From the NCBI RefSeq assembly GCF_030036535.1, contig NZ_CP080388.1, forward strand, positions 682,001 to 746,000: 64,000 bases of DNA. The letters run 5' to 3'. A model generated the notes under the pieces. The model worked only from the letters and a program-made list of their open reading frames with translations. It ran no database searches and was not told the DNA's origin. The position numbers and the translations under genes were made by a program. Below, piece after piece: positions 7,690-15,729 of this stretch; the first letter of the stretch is position 1; each line of letters begins with the position of its first letter. The stretch is from Agrobacterium cucumeris. GTDB lineage: Bacteria > Pseudomonadota > Alphaproteobacteria > Rhizobiales > Rhizobiaceae.

Positions 7690-8264
7690 GCTGCTTCTCC
7701 AAATTTTCCGGTTTCATCACCCCATACCGTCCAGCCCTTGCGGTTGGTCCGGCTGAAAAGCTCAAGACGCCGGGCGTTCGGCATCAGTTTTTCAGCGTGC
7801 CGATAGCCTTCCTCGGGTTTGCGGGAGTGGCCACGGACCACACCGGCAAAGGAGGAACGGACGGATTTCGTGGTTTTCGGCTCGCCGCGTTTCCCGATGA
7901 GGTATGGTTCGTTAGATGTGCGTAGTACGTAGCCCGGCCCAAACGCCTGCTTCCCGTTCTTGGTGATCTTTTCCCAAGAACCTGCCGTGACGAAATCGAA
8001 GCCCCAATCGGTCAAAACCTCGTAGGCCTGAAACAGCATCGGGTTGGTGGCATAGAGCCAGAGCAGGCAGTTTTCCGATGCAAGATCGAGAACGGGCATC
8101 GCCTTGATCTTATCCAGCGGCATGCACTTGTAATGAGCCTGAGCGGATTTGCCTTCGCCCTTTTCCGATCGCACTTTGTAAAGCCACGGCGGGTCGGCCA
8201 TGATGAAGTCGAAAGAGAACGGCGGCAGGTCACCAAAACACCAGACATCAGGGAACAGCCTCAC
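7686..8264 (-). CDS. MT-A70 family adenine-N6 methyltransferase
   Basis: The 192-residue enzyme carries the DPPW catalytic motif (IMADPPWLYKV, about residue 22-32) and the family's later LWLYATNPML and TSNEPYLIGKRGEPK stretches. It should transfer methyl groups from S-adenosylmethionine to N6 of adenine in DNA. Phage copies of this family commonly protect phage DNA against host restriction, but the target here is unknown. There is no cognate nuclease nearby, so it is an orphan. GTG start at 8264 overlaps the upstream stop by 4 nt. Confidence 0.9.
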   Translation of the reverse strand: MRLFPDVWCFGDLPPFSFDFIMADPPWLYKVRSEKGEGKSAQAHYKCMPLDKIKAMPVLDLASENCLLWLYATNPMLFQAYEVLTDWGFDFVTAGSWEKITKNGKQAFGPGYVLRTSNEPYLIGKRGEPKTTKSVRSSFAGVVRGHSRKPEEGYRHAEKLMPNARRLELFSRTNRKGWTVWGDETGKFGEAA

Positions 8265-8509
8265 TGGATCGACCCTCCGCTGTAAGGGCGGTCACCATTC
8301 TCAAGGGCATAATTGACAGTCTCCCGAAGGGTATTCGCCCAAAACTGAGCGTTGCCATCAGGATCGTCCGACTGGCTGATCGCGTGTGAAATGATGGAGA
8401 CCATCGCGGTTATGACGTTGTCGGCGCTATGGGGCTGGATGACGCCGATGATCTTGAGGGCGATGCTGACCTGTTCATCCGTAAGACCTTGGTTTTCGAC
8501 CGTGCTCAT
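8261..8509 (-). CDS. Hypothetical phage protein, 82 aa
   Basis: The product starts MSTVENQGLTDEQVSIALKIIGVIQPHSADNVITAMVSIISHAI, an acidic helical protein with a hydrophobic middle section. It is not recognised. The ATG at 8509 forms ATGA with the stop of the upstream gene, which argues against a longer version starting at 8707. No function assigned. Confidence 0.66.
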   Translation of the reverse strand: MSTVENQGLTDEQVSIALKIIGVIQPHSADNVITAMVSIISHAISQSDDPDGNAQFWANTLRETVNYALENGDRPYSGGSIQ

Positions 8510-8757
8510 TCGCAAATCTCGCTGATTTCGGTGGTGGTGAAGGTGGCTTTGAAGACCGGCACGAAAAAACGGACATAGACGAACTGGACGGACCAGCCCC
8601 GGCCTTGAGCTTTTTCCCATGTCTCGCGTTTGCGGTACTTGGTTGCGATCGCCTTTTTGGCGGTCGCGCCCCAAGTGTTCGGCTGAAGCTTTCCCGATGG
8701 GGAGCAAAGCACATAGCCCTTGGTAAAGGCCGCAGGGATTTGGCGCTTACTCGTCAT
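8506..8757 (-). CDS. Hypothetical phage protein, 83 aa
   Basis: A basic 83-residue protein (MTSKRQIPAAFTKGYVLCSPSGKLQPNTWGATAKKAIATKYRK...) of unknown function. The ATG at 8757 lies inside the 3' end of the upstream gene (11-nt overlap), consistent with the compact operon. The C-terminal half is rich in beta-forming residues (VQFVYVRFFVPVFKATFTTTEISEI). No recognisable motif. Confidence 0.62.
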   Translation of the reverse strand: MTSKRQIPAAFTKGYVLCSPSGKLQPNTWGATAKKAIATKYRKRETWEKAQGRGWSVQFVYVRFFVPVFKATFTTTEISEICE

Positions 8758-8950
8758 AGGCGACAAACTCCAATTCGGCCGGGTGGCAGTTGCTGTAATG
8801 CTTGTCGCCTTGGAAGTGCACTTTGACGTAATGCCGATGCTCGCGACCTTCCGGCTTGATCTTGCCGTAGCGGGCGGTCACCGTGTGCCGGACGAGCCGG
8901 TTCACGGTGATTTCGATGCCATAGTAATTGCGGATATAGTCGTAGCTCAC
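8747..8950 (-). CDS. Hypothetical phage protein, 67 aa
   Basis: The small basic protein (MSYDYIRNYYGIEITVNRLVRHTVTARYGKIKPEGREHRHYVKVHFQGDKHYSNCHPAELEF as read in short segments) starts at GTG 8950, overlapping the upstream stop by 4 nt. It looks like a small all-beta protein with several His residues near the end (HRHYVKVHF, HYSNCHP). Not assigned to a family I know. Confidence 0.6.
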   Translation of the reverse strand: MSYDYIRNYYGIEITVNRLVRHTVTARYGKIKPEGREHRHYVKVHFQGDKHYSNCHPAELEFVAYDE

Positions 8951-9639
8951 GAGCGCACCCCAATCAGTCGGGGGGCCGAGGAAGCGCCGTCCACTCCATG
9001 GGACAGGTTCACCCGCTCACCCGCTTGCCAGCCAGCATGTTCAGCCTCGTCAAAACGAGGCTTGTGAGCTTTCTGCTTGACGGTTCCGGTATGCGGATGG
9101 CGACGATCGAGATACGCTTCCGCCTCTAGCAATGCCGCGCCCGATTTGCTCTGAGCGAACAATGCGCGCAATCTGACGGCCAAACGCTGCACCAGTCCAA
9201 GGGTGAAATCGTCCACGGCCTTTCGCTTGGTTTTGGCAGAGCGGCGGCGCTGATAAAAATCCCCGGCCCGAAATTTCGAAAGCTCATGCTTGATCGCATT
9301 TTCGCAAACTTCGAAAAGATAGGCAGCAATCTGCGGGCCGGGTTCACGACCGAAAAAAGTGATATCGCGACCCGTTGCCATCCGGCGTTCGGACACCAGC
9401 GCTCTGCAGTTTGCGCAGGTCGCGATGGTGTTCCACAGCAAGGCTTTCGGTGAAGCGACCGGCGTTCTTGTGCCTATGCTCGCCTCGGTCATGACCAGAT
9501 CGGAAGCGTTGAGGCCGTGATCCCGCATCAACTGAGCTGCTTTGGCCGCAGCTTCCATCGCCTCGGCCTCGGTGCAACCACGCGCTGTTGTACGCTCGCG
9601 CAAAGCCTTGATGCGGCGCTTGATGGCGTCTGTCGTCAT
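8947..9639 (-). CDS. DUF2786 domain protein
   Basis: The 230-residue protein opens with a DUF2786-type helical module: IKRRIKALRERTTARGCTEAEAMEAAAKAAQLMRDHGL. The centre contains FFGREPGPQIAAYLFEVCENAI and YQRRRSAKTKRKAVDDFTLGLVQRLA, as in many phage members of this family. The biochemical role is unknown. It is common in the early-middle region of Mu-like phages of proteobacteria. It overlaps both neighbours by 4 nt. Confidence 0.82.
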   Translation of the reverse strand: MTTDAIKRRIKALRERTTARGCTEAEAMEAAAKAAQLMRDHGLNASDLVMTEASIGTRTPVASPKALLWNTIATCANCRALVSERRMATGRDITFFGREPGPQIAAYLFEVCENAIKHELSKFRAGDFYQRRRSAKTKRKAVDDFTLGLVQRLAVRLRALFAQSKSGAALLEAEAYLDRRHPHTGTVKQKAHKPRFDEAEHAGWQAGERVNLSHGVDGASSAPRLIGVRS

Positions 9640-9845
9640 ACCGCGCCGCCTTTCTTCTTGGCGGCACGCAAGATGCGCCGGGCGTGGGCGGCCGACTTGC
9701 GAAGCTCATGCATGCGCTCATCCACCATGGCGATCAGCCGGGCGGCGGCAGCTGCTTCGTCTGGAAAGATGCCGAAACCGTCATCGGTCGGCGTCACACG
9801 CAGTACGTTCGGGTCAGTCCCTACGGAGATGGCAAAGCTGGTCAT
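9636..9845 (-). CDS. Hypothetical phage protein, 69 aa
   Basis: A 69-residue protein with an acidic first half (TDDGFGIFPDEAAAAARLIAMVDERM) and a strongly basic C terminus (HARRILRAAKKKGG). Not recognised. It is joined to both neighbours by 4-nt overlaps, so it is very likely a real operon gene. The basic tail suggests nucleic-acid contact, which is only a guess. Confidence 0.6.
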   Translation of the reverse strand: MTSFAISVGTDPNVLRVTPTDDGFGIFPDEAAAAARLIAMVDERMHELRKSAAHARRILRAAKKKGGAV

Positions 9846-10120
9846 GCTGCGTTCCCTTGCTCAAGAGGGACGATTGCGGCAATGGCGACATGGCCGGCAG
9901 CGTTGTTCAGCACCATGACGATGTTTGCAGCGAGCAGCGCGACGGTGTCGTCGGGCATGGCGCCAGCGGAATCGACGGTGAGAAGCTCATCACCGTCTGC
10001 ATCCAGCAGGACACCCATGTCCCGCTGAGAGCATGTCAGCGGAAAGGCAACTCCCAATTCGTTCATCGCCTGAACGAAAGCTTCCGGTGTGGTGGGATTT
10101 TCTACGGGGATATTCTTCAT
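9842..10120 (-). CDS. Hypothetical phage protein, 92 aa
   Basis: The 92-residue acidic protein (MKNIPVENPTTPEAFVQAMNELG...) is not recognised. It has a hydrophobic C-terminal stretch (DDTVALLAANIVMVLNNAAGHVAIAAIVPL), probably part of a soluble fold, not a membrane segment. GAGGG precedes the ATG at 10120. It lies directly downstream of the Gam-like gene, ten bases after its stop. Confidence 0.6.
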   Translation of the reverse strand: MKNIPVENPTTPEAFVQAMNELGVAFPLTCSQRDMGVLLDADGDELLTVDSAGAMPDDTVALLAANIVMVLNNAAGHVAIAAIVPLEQGNAA

Positions 10121-10130
10121 CGGCCCGCCC

Positions 10131-10658
10131 TCAGTTCAACGCAGAGGTTTCGAGTTCGGCGGGTTCGATCACGAAATCCTCGCCCTCAGATGAGATCGTC
10201 ACGCCGTTGACGAGGCGGGCCTTGTCGGGATCGGCGAGCATGGCATCCTTGTTCAGTTCCTCGCGAGTGCGGATGAACGCACTCAGGCCAAGTTTCCTGA
10301 ATGCCTCGATCGCGGCCTCGACGCCGCGAATGGATACCTTCGGCGGGCGGGAGCGCCAGTTGATCCGGCCGTTTCCGAAATCGTGGTATTTCACCTTGCC
10401 GTCATTGGTCAGGGCAAGGCGGTTCGCTTCGCAGAAGGTTTGCACGCCCCGCTCATGTTCGGCGAGTTCCTCCAGCATCTCCGCTGTGTCGGCTTCGAAC
10501 TTCTCACCGACAAGGCGGATGGCTTCGTCAGCCAGCGCCTTATGCGCGGCGATGGCGCGGCGCAGGACACCGATCCGGCCGACTGCAAAAATGGCGTCCT
10601 CGCGGTTCTGCGGTACGCGGGAGATGGCTTTTGTCTTCGTCTTCAATGCGTTTTTCAA
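10131..10658 (-). CDS. gam: Gam-like host-nuclease inhibitor / DNA-end-binding protein
   Basis: The 175-residue protein matches Mu Gam, a Ku-like dimer that caps linear DNA ends against RecBCD. Typical features are a long N-terminal helix pair (RIGVLRRAIAAHKALADEAIRLVGEKFEADTAEMLEELAEHERGVQTFCEANRLAL, read in parts) followed by the beta-rich KYHDFGNGRINWRSRPPKVSIRG and a C-terminal 'IRTREELNKDAMLADPDKARLVNGVTI' section. It starts at TTG 10658, supported by GAGGAAACGACC just upstream. The acidic C terminus is common in the family. Confidence 0.88.
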   Translation of the reverse strand: MKNALKTKTKAISRVPQNREDAIFAVGRIGVLRRAIAAHKALADEAIRLVGEKFEADTAEMLEELAEHERGVQTFCEANRLALTNDGKVKYHDFGNGRINWRSRPPKVSIRGVEAAIEAFRKLGLSAFIRTREELNKDAMLADPDKARLVNGVTISSEGEDFVIEPAELETSALN

Positions 10659-10688
10659 GGTCGTTTCCTCGGTTCTAAAAGGGAATTG

Positions 10689-10710
10689 GAAGGGCGCTCG
10701 AACGCCCTTC
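10689..10710 (-). terminator. Intercistronic hairpin upstream of gam
   Basis: Arms GAAGGGCG (10689-10696) and CGCCCTTC (10703-10710) pair perfectly around a 6-nt loop in the 62-nt gap between two early genes. A run of T residues follows only after some ten bases (CAATTCCCTTTT on the minus strand), so it may be a weak terminator, a processing site or a translational control element for gam. Confidence 0.45.
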
Positions 10711-10720
10711 GAAGGCGGTT

Positions 10721-11011
10721 TCAGGAGGTGTGCGGAGAGCGCGGGAACGGCACAACGTTGGTGCCAGGACGCATCATGTGCAGGACCGTGGCGCTGGCGG
10801 GTGGGACCAGCCGATCAAGGGCGTCCCGGCTGACCAACTGGAAGTCCCGCACGAAAATTTCCAAGTCTCTGGCGGTTTCCGCGCAACCGTCGAGGCACTG
10901 AACAAGCAGCTCGACCTGCTCACTGGATAGAACCACGCCGCCGTGCCGGTAGTCGGCGATCAGGTTGCGGGTTTCACGCAAACGGTCTGAAAGAAGATTA
11001 GGCTGGCTCAC
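10721..11011 (-). CDS. Hypothetical phage protein, 96 aa
   Basis: The 96-residue protein (MSQPNLLSDRLRETRNLIADYRHGGVVLSSEQVELLVQCLDGCAETARDLE in parts) is helical and not recognised. It starts at GTG 11011 with AAGGAG nine bases upstream, inside the end of the preceding gene. A hairpin follows its stop, so it may end a sub-block of the early operon. No function assigned. Confidence 0.6.
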   Translation of the reverse strand: MSQPNLLSDRLRETRNLIADYRHGGVVLSSEQVELLVQCLDGCAETARDLEIFVRDFQLVSRDALDRLVPPASATVLHMMRPGTNVVPFPRSPHTS

Positions 11012-11396
11012 TGTTCGTCTCCTTTATGCGGCTGTGAGGGCAATTATTCCGGCAGGCCTGATGCATGCGGACGGCGTTGGCGCTGGCGGTGCTGAAGGGG
11101 CGGCGCTGCCACCCGAGGCAGATATCCCGGCCGATCTCCTGAAGGACCGGGCAGCGCACGGTCTCGGACATGAGCGCACCGCGAACGAGCTGCTCGATGC
11201 GGCCGACATCGCCGGGATAGCTGTTCGAAAGAAGCTGGCTGACGGTCGAACCGGCATAACCGATACGCTTGCCAACCAGCGTCTGGTTCTCGGCGTTGCA
11301 GGCTTCCGCCAGTGCAACGATCCATTCGGGGGTCTGCTCGCCCCATGCGGCGCGGGCCTTTTCCAGATTGTCGGGCTTGGGCTTTGTCGGGGTCAT
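10998..11396 (-). CDS. Phage helix-turn-helix protein, 132 aa
   Basis: The product contains a probable Cro-type helix-turn-helix around residues 28-62 (ACNAENQTLVGKRIGYAGSTVSQLLSNSYPGDVGRIEQLV), where GYAGSTVSQLLSNSYPG is the recognition region. It is likely a DNA-binding regulator or DNA-transaction accessory. The C terminus holds His/Cys residues (RMHQACRNNCPHSR) that could bind metal. Position after the MuB-like gene parallels other rhizobial Mu-like phages as far as I recall, but no precise name is justified. Confidence 0.68.
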   Translation of the reverse strand: MTPTKPKPDNLEKARAAWGEQTPEWIVALAEACNAENQTLVGKRIGYAGSTVSQLLSNSYPGDVGRIEQLVRGALMSETVRCPVLQEIGRDICLGWQRRPFSTASANAVRMHQACRNNCPHSRIKETNSEPA

Positions 11397-12028
11397 TGCT
11401 CGACCTCGACAGTCTCGGGCTCGCCGAAAATCTTCTCGGCGTTCGGGTCATAGACGCACAGGGTTTTCAGGAGCTTCGGCGCGGCAGGGCCGGTGTTCTG
11501 GACAAGTCGCCAGATCGTCGGCTCGGTCCGGGTACCCTTCTGCAGCACGATCAAATATCCGGCCCGCAGGAGGCAGGAAATGTAGAGCCGCGCCGAACGC
11601 TGGTTGATTTCCAGCGTATCGGTAGATGCATGCACCGAAATATCGATCAGCTTGAAACCGTTCCTGAAGAACGGCGAGCGCATGGCGTTCCAAAGCGCCT
11701 GCCGTGCCGTCATCTGGTCGCCGATCGGAGTGCCGTCACGTTTGAACATCGGCGTGGCGGACTGGCGGGCAGCGACACGGTAGAGGGCCATGCCACGCGG
11801 GTTCGTTTCGCCGGTGCGGCGGATGATCTTGGCCTTTTCCAGCATGTCGATGAATTCCGATATCTGCAGGCGGCTACGGTTGTTGGACAGGCCGAAGATA
11901 TCGTCCACGCTGAAGGGCTGCTCACGCATGTCGGCGTCCATCATCAGCTTCCAATAGTGGTCGCGGCCGGTCAGGACGCGCTGGCCCTTGGCGACAGCGA
12001 TCTTGAGAGCAATCGGAGTGACCCGCAT
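11393..12028 (-). CDS. Hypothetical phage protein, winged-helix-like, 211 aa
   Basis: The protein begins MRVTPIALKIAVAKGQRVLTGRDHYWKLM and appears to contain two winged-helix-like units: about residues 38-85 (FSVDDIFGLSNNRSRLQISEFIDMLEKAKIIRRTG) and about 135-175 (LEINQRSARLYISCLLRAGYLIVLQKG, ending TIWRLV). This is a pattern seen in DNA-binding accessory proteins. It is translationally coupled to the MuB-like gene (TAATG). The exact role is unknown; a transposition or replication accessory is likely from context. Confidence 0.65.
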   Translation of the reverse strand: MRVTPIALKIAVAKGQRVLTGRDHYWKLMMDADMREQPFSVDDIFGLSNNRSRLQISEFIDMLEKAKIIRRTGETNPRGMALYRVAARQSATPMFKRDGTPIGDQMTARQALWNAMRSPFFRNGFKLIDISVHASTDTLEINQRSARLYISCLLRAGYLIVLQKGTRTEPTIWRLVQNTGPAAPKLLKTLCVYDPNAEKIFGEPETVEVEQ

Positions 12029-12786
12029 TATGCTGCCTCCTTTCTGGTCGGCAGACGTGGACGGGAGAACAGGCCTCTACCGCCTTCGTAGGTTGCGAGA
12101 TCGATGGAGCTGACACCTATCCTCGCCGCAGCTTCGGCTATGTTGTGCAGCGAATTTCCGACGCGACGGACATTGCCCTTGCCTTCGTCCTTGGCCTTTT
12201 CGAGCAAGTCATCGGTAATCATCAGCTTGGGATAGAAGGTTCTCGCGAGGGTCCGAGCATCATCGAGATCGCAAGGTTGCGCATATTTGGTATCGAGAAC
12301 GAGATCTCGGAAGCGGTCGCCGACATGCTCCAGCTTCTGCGGGAACAGTTCTTCACCGATCAGCATCACCGGAACACCGCTGGCCTTTGCAATGCCGCGC
12401 ACCAGCTCAATCAGGTTCTTTTTGATCAGCAGGTCGCTTTCATCGATGATGAGTGGGCGGCGCGGATCGCGGGCAAGAAGGCCGATAACTTCGTCTTCCA
12501 TATCTGCAAGAGTACCGCGTGGCTGGTAGATGCCGAGTTCGGAGAGGATCGAGCGCAGCAGCTTGGCGCGGGTCCACGTATCGCGGACTTCGACATAGGC
12601 AGCGCTGGTTTTGTTCTGGCAATAGAGCGCCGCTACGCTTTTGCCATAACCGGAGTAACCGGCGAGAACGCCGAGGTTGGGTTGCAGGGGATGACGGTTC
12701 TGGAGGCTGTATACAAGAGCGAGCGCCGTCGAGACGTTCTTGATCGGAGCCGTGTCACCATTGACTTTCATCGGTTGTGTCGTCAT
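12028..12786 (-). CDS. AAA+ ATPase, MuB-like transposition target activator
   Basis: The 252-residue protein has a Walker A motif GYSGYGKS (about residues 43-50) and a Walker B PLIIDESD (about 110-117), followed by a sensor-1-like VPVMLIGEE. This matches the MuB/TniB-type ATPases, which form ATP-dependent filaments on DNA, choose targets and activate the transposase. MuB is 312 residues, so this is a shorter version lacking an N-terminal helix-turn-helix appendage. It follows the transposase gene after a 62-nt gap, with GAGGATCAAAATG as its start site. Confidence 0.87.
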   Translation of the reverse strand: MTTQPMKVNGDTAPIKNVSTALALVYSLQNRHPLQPNLGVLAGYSGYGKSVAALYCQNKTSAAYVEVRDTWTRAKLLRSILSELGIYQPRGTLADMEDEVIGLLARDPRRPLIIDESDLLIKKNLIELVRGIAKASGVPVMLIGEELFPQKLEHVGDRFRDLVLDTKYAQPCDLDDARTLARTFYPKLMITDDLLEKAKDEGKGNVRRVGNSLHNIAEAAARIGVSSIDLATYEGGRGLFSRPRLPTRKEAA

Positions 12787-12848
12787 TTTGATCCTCGTAT
12801 TTATTGCAATGCAGAGGGGTCGATGGCAGTCGGCCCCTTTTTCTTGAC

Positions 12849-15098
12849 CTAGCCGCGGAGTGCGGCGTCGATCCCGAAATCTTCGAAAATGTCCCGGCGC
12901 GTCTGGTAATCGGCGCTGGCCTTGTAGCGAGCGAGCTTGCCAGCCGTGGCGTCATCAATGACGACACCGGAGGCGATCTGCGCCTCGACAGCCTGCGCCC
13001 ATTTGAACATGCGGGCGCTGTCGGAAAGCGCCGCATCCGGGTCCAGATGAATGACGGTGGAATTGCCCTTCTGCTCGGCCTCGCGGACGATGGCCGCGTG
13101 GATTTCCGCCGCTTTTTCGTTGAGCGTGGCTGACTGCGGCACCTTCGGCGCGGTCATGGCTTCCAGTGCGGCGGCAATGGCGGGCGTGCTGTGCTGCTGT
13201 TCGCGCTTGGGCAACTGGATGACGTTGGCGGTTCCGGCTTCGCGCTCTGCCTTCTCTTTCTTGGCAAGACGGATAGTGCGCTCGATGCCGGAAGGCCCTT
13301 TCTTCAGCTCACGAATATCGGCCTTGATCTCGCGTTCCTTCTCGCGGATCAGCTCGGCGGCAATCTGTTTCTGTGCCTTGACGTAAGCCTGTGGATTGAC
13401 CTCGGAGAGTTCCGGGCAGATGGCGACATCGAGATACCGCCCGGTTTCGCCGTCAAAGACGTACATCCGGCCCATATCGAGCGGATCGAGGCGGCAGAAC
13501 ACATCGGTGCCGACCATGATGGAACCGGCGAGATAGAAGAAACCATCATTCTGAATGCCACGCTTCTGCATGACGCGATGGCCGTTCTTGCCAGCCACCG
13601 GCATCAGCAGCGCGTCCAGTGCACGCTCGTCAACACGATTGATCTTCGCCAGAGAAGCGGCTGCGACCTCGTTGGGTGCGCGGTCTTTCAGACCGCCGTG
13701 TTCGCGCTCGTGATAGACATATTCGAGCCAGTCATCGATATGATGCTGGAGCTGCTCGGCGGTCAGAGCGACTTCGAACAGTTCCTTTTCGTCAGCGCCG
13801 AGGCGTTCGGCAAACGACTTGCGACCTTCGATCGCTTTCCGATCGGCAACCGAATGGCCGATGTAACCGGGGAGCTGCGGGCAAACCTCATGCTGGAACG
13901 TCCTGATGACGCGCTCGACATGACCCTTCTGCTCGGGGCTGTAAGCGTCGGACGGATCGGGTTCGATATCGAGATCGGTAAACAGGCGCTTGATGGCGAT
14001 GGCCACGAAATCCGAGCCATTATCCGTCTTAATGACCTTTGCGACGCCCCATTTCAGGATGGCTTTACGCATCATCAGGCCAACGGCGGAGGCACGTGGT
14101 GTTTTCGAAAGGGTGATGACCAGCCTACGCGTGGCGATGTCGATGCAGGCATATAATGAGTGGCGACCGTCTATGCAGAGTGCATCGACCGGAGAGGCGT
14201 CGATCATCCAGAGCGCGTTCGGCTCGGTAATGTGACGGAACGTGCCGGTACCGGAAAGCTTCATGTGCGACCGGAACTTGTCAGGATCGGTGATCTTGGT
14301 CAGGACAACCTTTTCCGAGGACTTCAACTGCGCGATGAAATGCTGGAAGGTGCGCTCCGGCGGGAGCGGCTTCAGTTCGCCGTTGCGGTCAACCAGCTCC
14401 GCGCCAAAAAAATCCTTGCAGTAGCCCCTGATGACATCGGCCGACAGCGCCGGGTTCTTGGCGATCCATGCCAGCACGAAGGCACGAACCTCTCCCGCGT
14501 TCGCGGTGTCGAGCAAGCCCTTGCCCTTGCGCGCTTCCGACCGATCGACGGCGAGCTTGTCCTTTGCTCCGGCCTGTTTGGCTGAGCGCCACCGGAAAAC
14601 CGACCGCTGCGAAATCTGCGGCAGGATGTCCTTCACCCAAGCGTCTGCTTGGATCATGTTCATGTTCCACCGGTCGCAGAAGATGAACATGCTGGCCTGC
14701 ACCGATATCTTAAGGCCTTTTGAGAAGGTCTCGAAGGCGGCGACAACAGCCAAGCGGGCATCACGTTCGCGCCGGGCGCGATCGGTCAAAGCCGCAGAGA
14801 CTGACGTTTCTGGCTCGGCCTGCGGCTGCACCGGCTCGCTGCCGACAACCATATAGCGCTGCACATAGGTGACCTGAGCGAGGGTCGGGAACAGGCGATA
14901 GTGATATTCCAGACCACCGCCAAAGCCAGCGTGGTCACGGGTCAATGAGGGGACGTCGTTCCAGCCCTCACGCTTCGCGAACCGTATCACGGCGCTCTTC
15001 GTGGTTGGCAGGCCGGGCAAGGCTTCCTCCGCAATCTCACGGGCGGTCAGCCATTCCTTCAGGCGTCGGGTTTCGGAGGGAAAGGGAACCGTGTTCAA
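12849..15098 (-). CDS. DDE transposase, MuA-like
   Basis: The 749-residue protein carries out integration and replicative transposition of the phage genome. The N terminus (RLKEWLTAREIAEEALPGLPTTKSAVIRFAKREGW in parts) is the Mu-type DNA-binding domain. The catalytic core lies at about 290-410: Asp in WMIDASPVDALCID, Asp in IKTDNGSDF and Glu in QKGHVERVIRTF. A Mu C-terminal beta-barrel domain follows (KRGIQNDGFFYLAGSIMVGTDVFCRLDP). I place the start at TTG 15098, which overlaps the upstream TGA (TTGA) and has GAGGG 7 nt before it; the frame extends to 15182 without a good site. Confidence 0.93.
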   Translation of the reverse strand: MNTVPFPSETRRLKEWLTAREIAEEALPGLPTTKSAVIRFAKREGWNDVPSLTRDHAGFGGGLEYHYRLFPTLAQVTYVQRYMVVGSEPVQPQAEPETSVSAALTDRARRERDARLAVVAAFETFSKGLKISVQASMFIFCDRWNMNMIQADAWVKDILPQISQRSVFRWRSAKQAGAKDKLAVDRSEARKGKGLLDTANAGEVRAFVLAWIAKNPALSADVIRGYCKDFFGAELVDRNGELKPLPPERTFQHFIAQLKSSEKVVLTKITDPDKFRSHMKLSGTGTFRHITEPNALWMIDASPVDALCIDGRHSLYACIDIATRRLVITLSKTPRASAVGLMMRKAILKWGVAKVIKTDNGSDFVAIAIKRLFTDLDIEPDPSDAYSPEQKGHVERVIRTFQHEVCPQLPGYIGHSVADRKAIEGRKSFAERLGADEKELFEVALTAEQLQHHIDDWLEYVYHEREHGGLKDRAPNEVAAASLAKINRVDERALDALLMPVAGKNGHRVMQKRGIQNDGFFYLAGSIMVGTDVFCRLDPLDMGRMYVFDGETGRYLDVAICPELSEVNPQAYVKAQKQIAAELIREKEREIKADIRELKKGPSGIERTIRLAKKEKAEREAGTANVIQLPKREQQHSTPAIAAALEAMTAPKVPQSATLNEKAAEIHAAIVREAEQKGNSTVIHLDPDAALSDSARMFKWAQAVEAQIASGVVIDDATAGKLARYKASADYQTRRDIFEDFGIDAALRG

Positions 15099-15268
15099 CG
15101 TGTCGCCCTCACGATGAGGACAAGCGCCGTGGCGACCTGCGAGAAATAGATCATCCCGAGGATGAAACAGGTGACTGCCCACAAGGCGGAAACGTCTTTT
15201 ACGATCTGGCTTTTCGCGACACGGCAGACGAACTGCAGGAATGGCGCGATGCTGCTGGCTATATTCAT
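15095..15268 (-). CDS. Small membrane protein, 57 aa
   Basis: This short gene lies between the 154-aa gene and the transposase and overlaps both (ATGA at its start, TTGA at its end). The product begins MNIASSIAPFLQFVCRVAKSQ and has one strong hydrophobic segment at about residues 27-53 (VSALWAVTCFILGMIYFSQV, then ATALVLIV), ending in RATR. A membrane protein placed directly before the transposase gene is unusual. Function unknown. Confidence 0.68.
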   Translation of the reverse strand: MNIASSIAPFLQFVCRVAKSQIVKDVSALWAVTCFILGMIYFSQVATALVLIVRATR

Positions 15269-15729
15269 CGGCGTGCTCTCTTCCTTACGGCGCGAGCTGC
15301 TCTCAGCGCCTCCATTTCCTTGATGTGATCCTCAAGGAGCTGGTCCTCGATCATCTCGGCGTATTCGTCCTCGATGACGGTGAGACCGAACTCGCCCGGC
15401 ACGAAACCGAGCAGCTCCTTGGCTTTGGTGGCGTGGACAAGCGCGATGAAGGCATCGAGCGGAATGCGGTGTTCGCCGCTGCCTTCCGAGGCCCATTTGT
15501 CGAGCATCGCGCTTGAGATCGTGCGTCCGAGATATTTGCTCATGGCGCTGGCGATCTCTGACCGCTGCCAGCCGTCATCGCGGGCATCGCGCAGGGCGCG
15601 GGCGATGAGGCGGGAAATACGATTGTCGAGCGGGCCGCGACCGGTCACGCCTTCTTCGTAGCGGATTGCCACCTGCGGCGGCGTCCACTCGAAAAGGTCC
15701 TTTGTGAGAGGGTCGCGGCGTTTGCTCAT
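15265..15729 (-). CDS. Hypothetical early phage protein, probable DNA-binding, 154 aa
   Basis: The product begins MSKRRDPLTKDLFEWTPPQVAIRYEEG and contains SRLIARALRDARDDGWQRSEIASAMSKYLGRTISSAMLDKWASEG (in parts), which looks like a helix-turn-helix with a second helix pair. An acidic helix near the end (EDEYAEMIEDQLLEDHIKEMEAL) precedes a basic tail. I know similar proteins next to transposases of rhizobial Mu-like phages, but no tested function. It overlaps the ParB-like gene by 4 nt. Confidence 0.66.
   Translation of the reverse strand: MSKRRDPLTKDLFEWTPPQVAIRYEEGVTGRGPLDNRISRLIARALRDARDDGWQRSEIASAMSKYLGRTISSAMLDKWASEGSGEHRIPLDAFIALVHATKAKELLGFVPGEFGLTVIEDEYAEMIEDQLLEDHIKEMEALRAARAVRKRARR

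Noticed and set aside
8510..8707. N-terminal extension of the 82-aa phage protein
   Set aside because: It would overlap almost all of the neighbouring gene; the ATG at 8509 forms the usual ATGA overlap.
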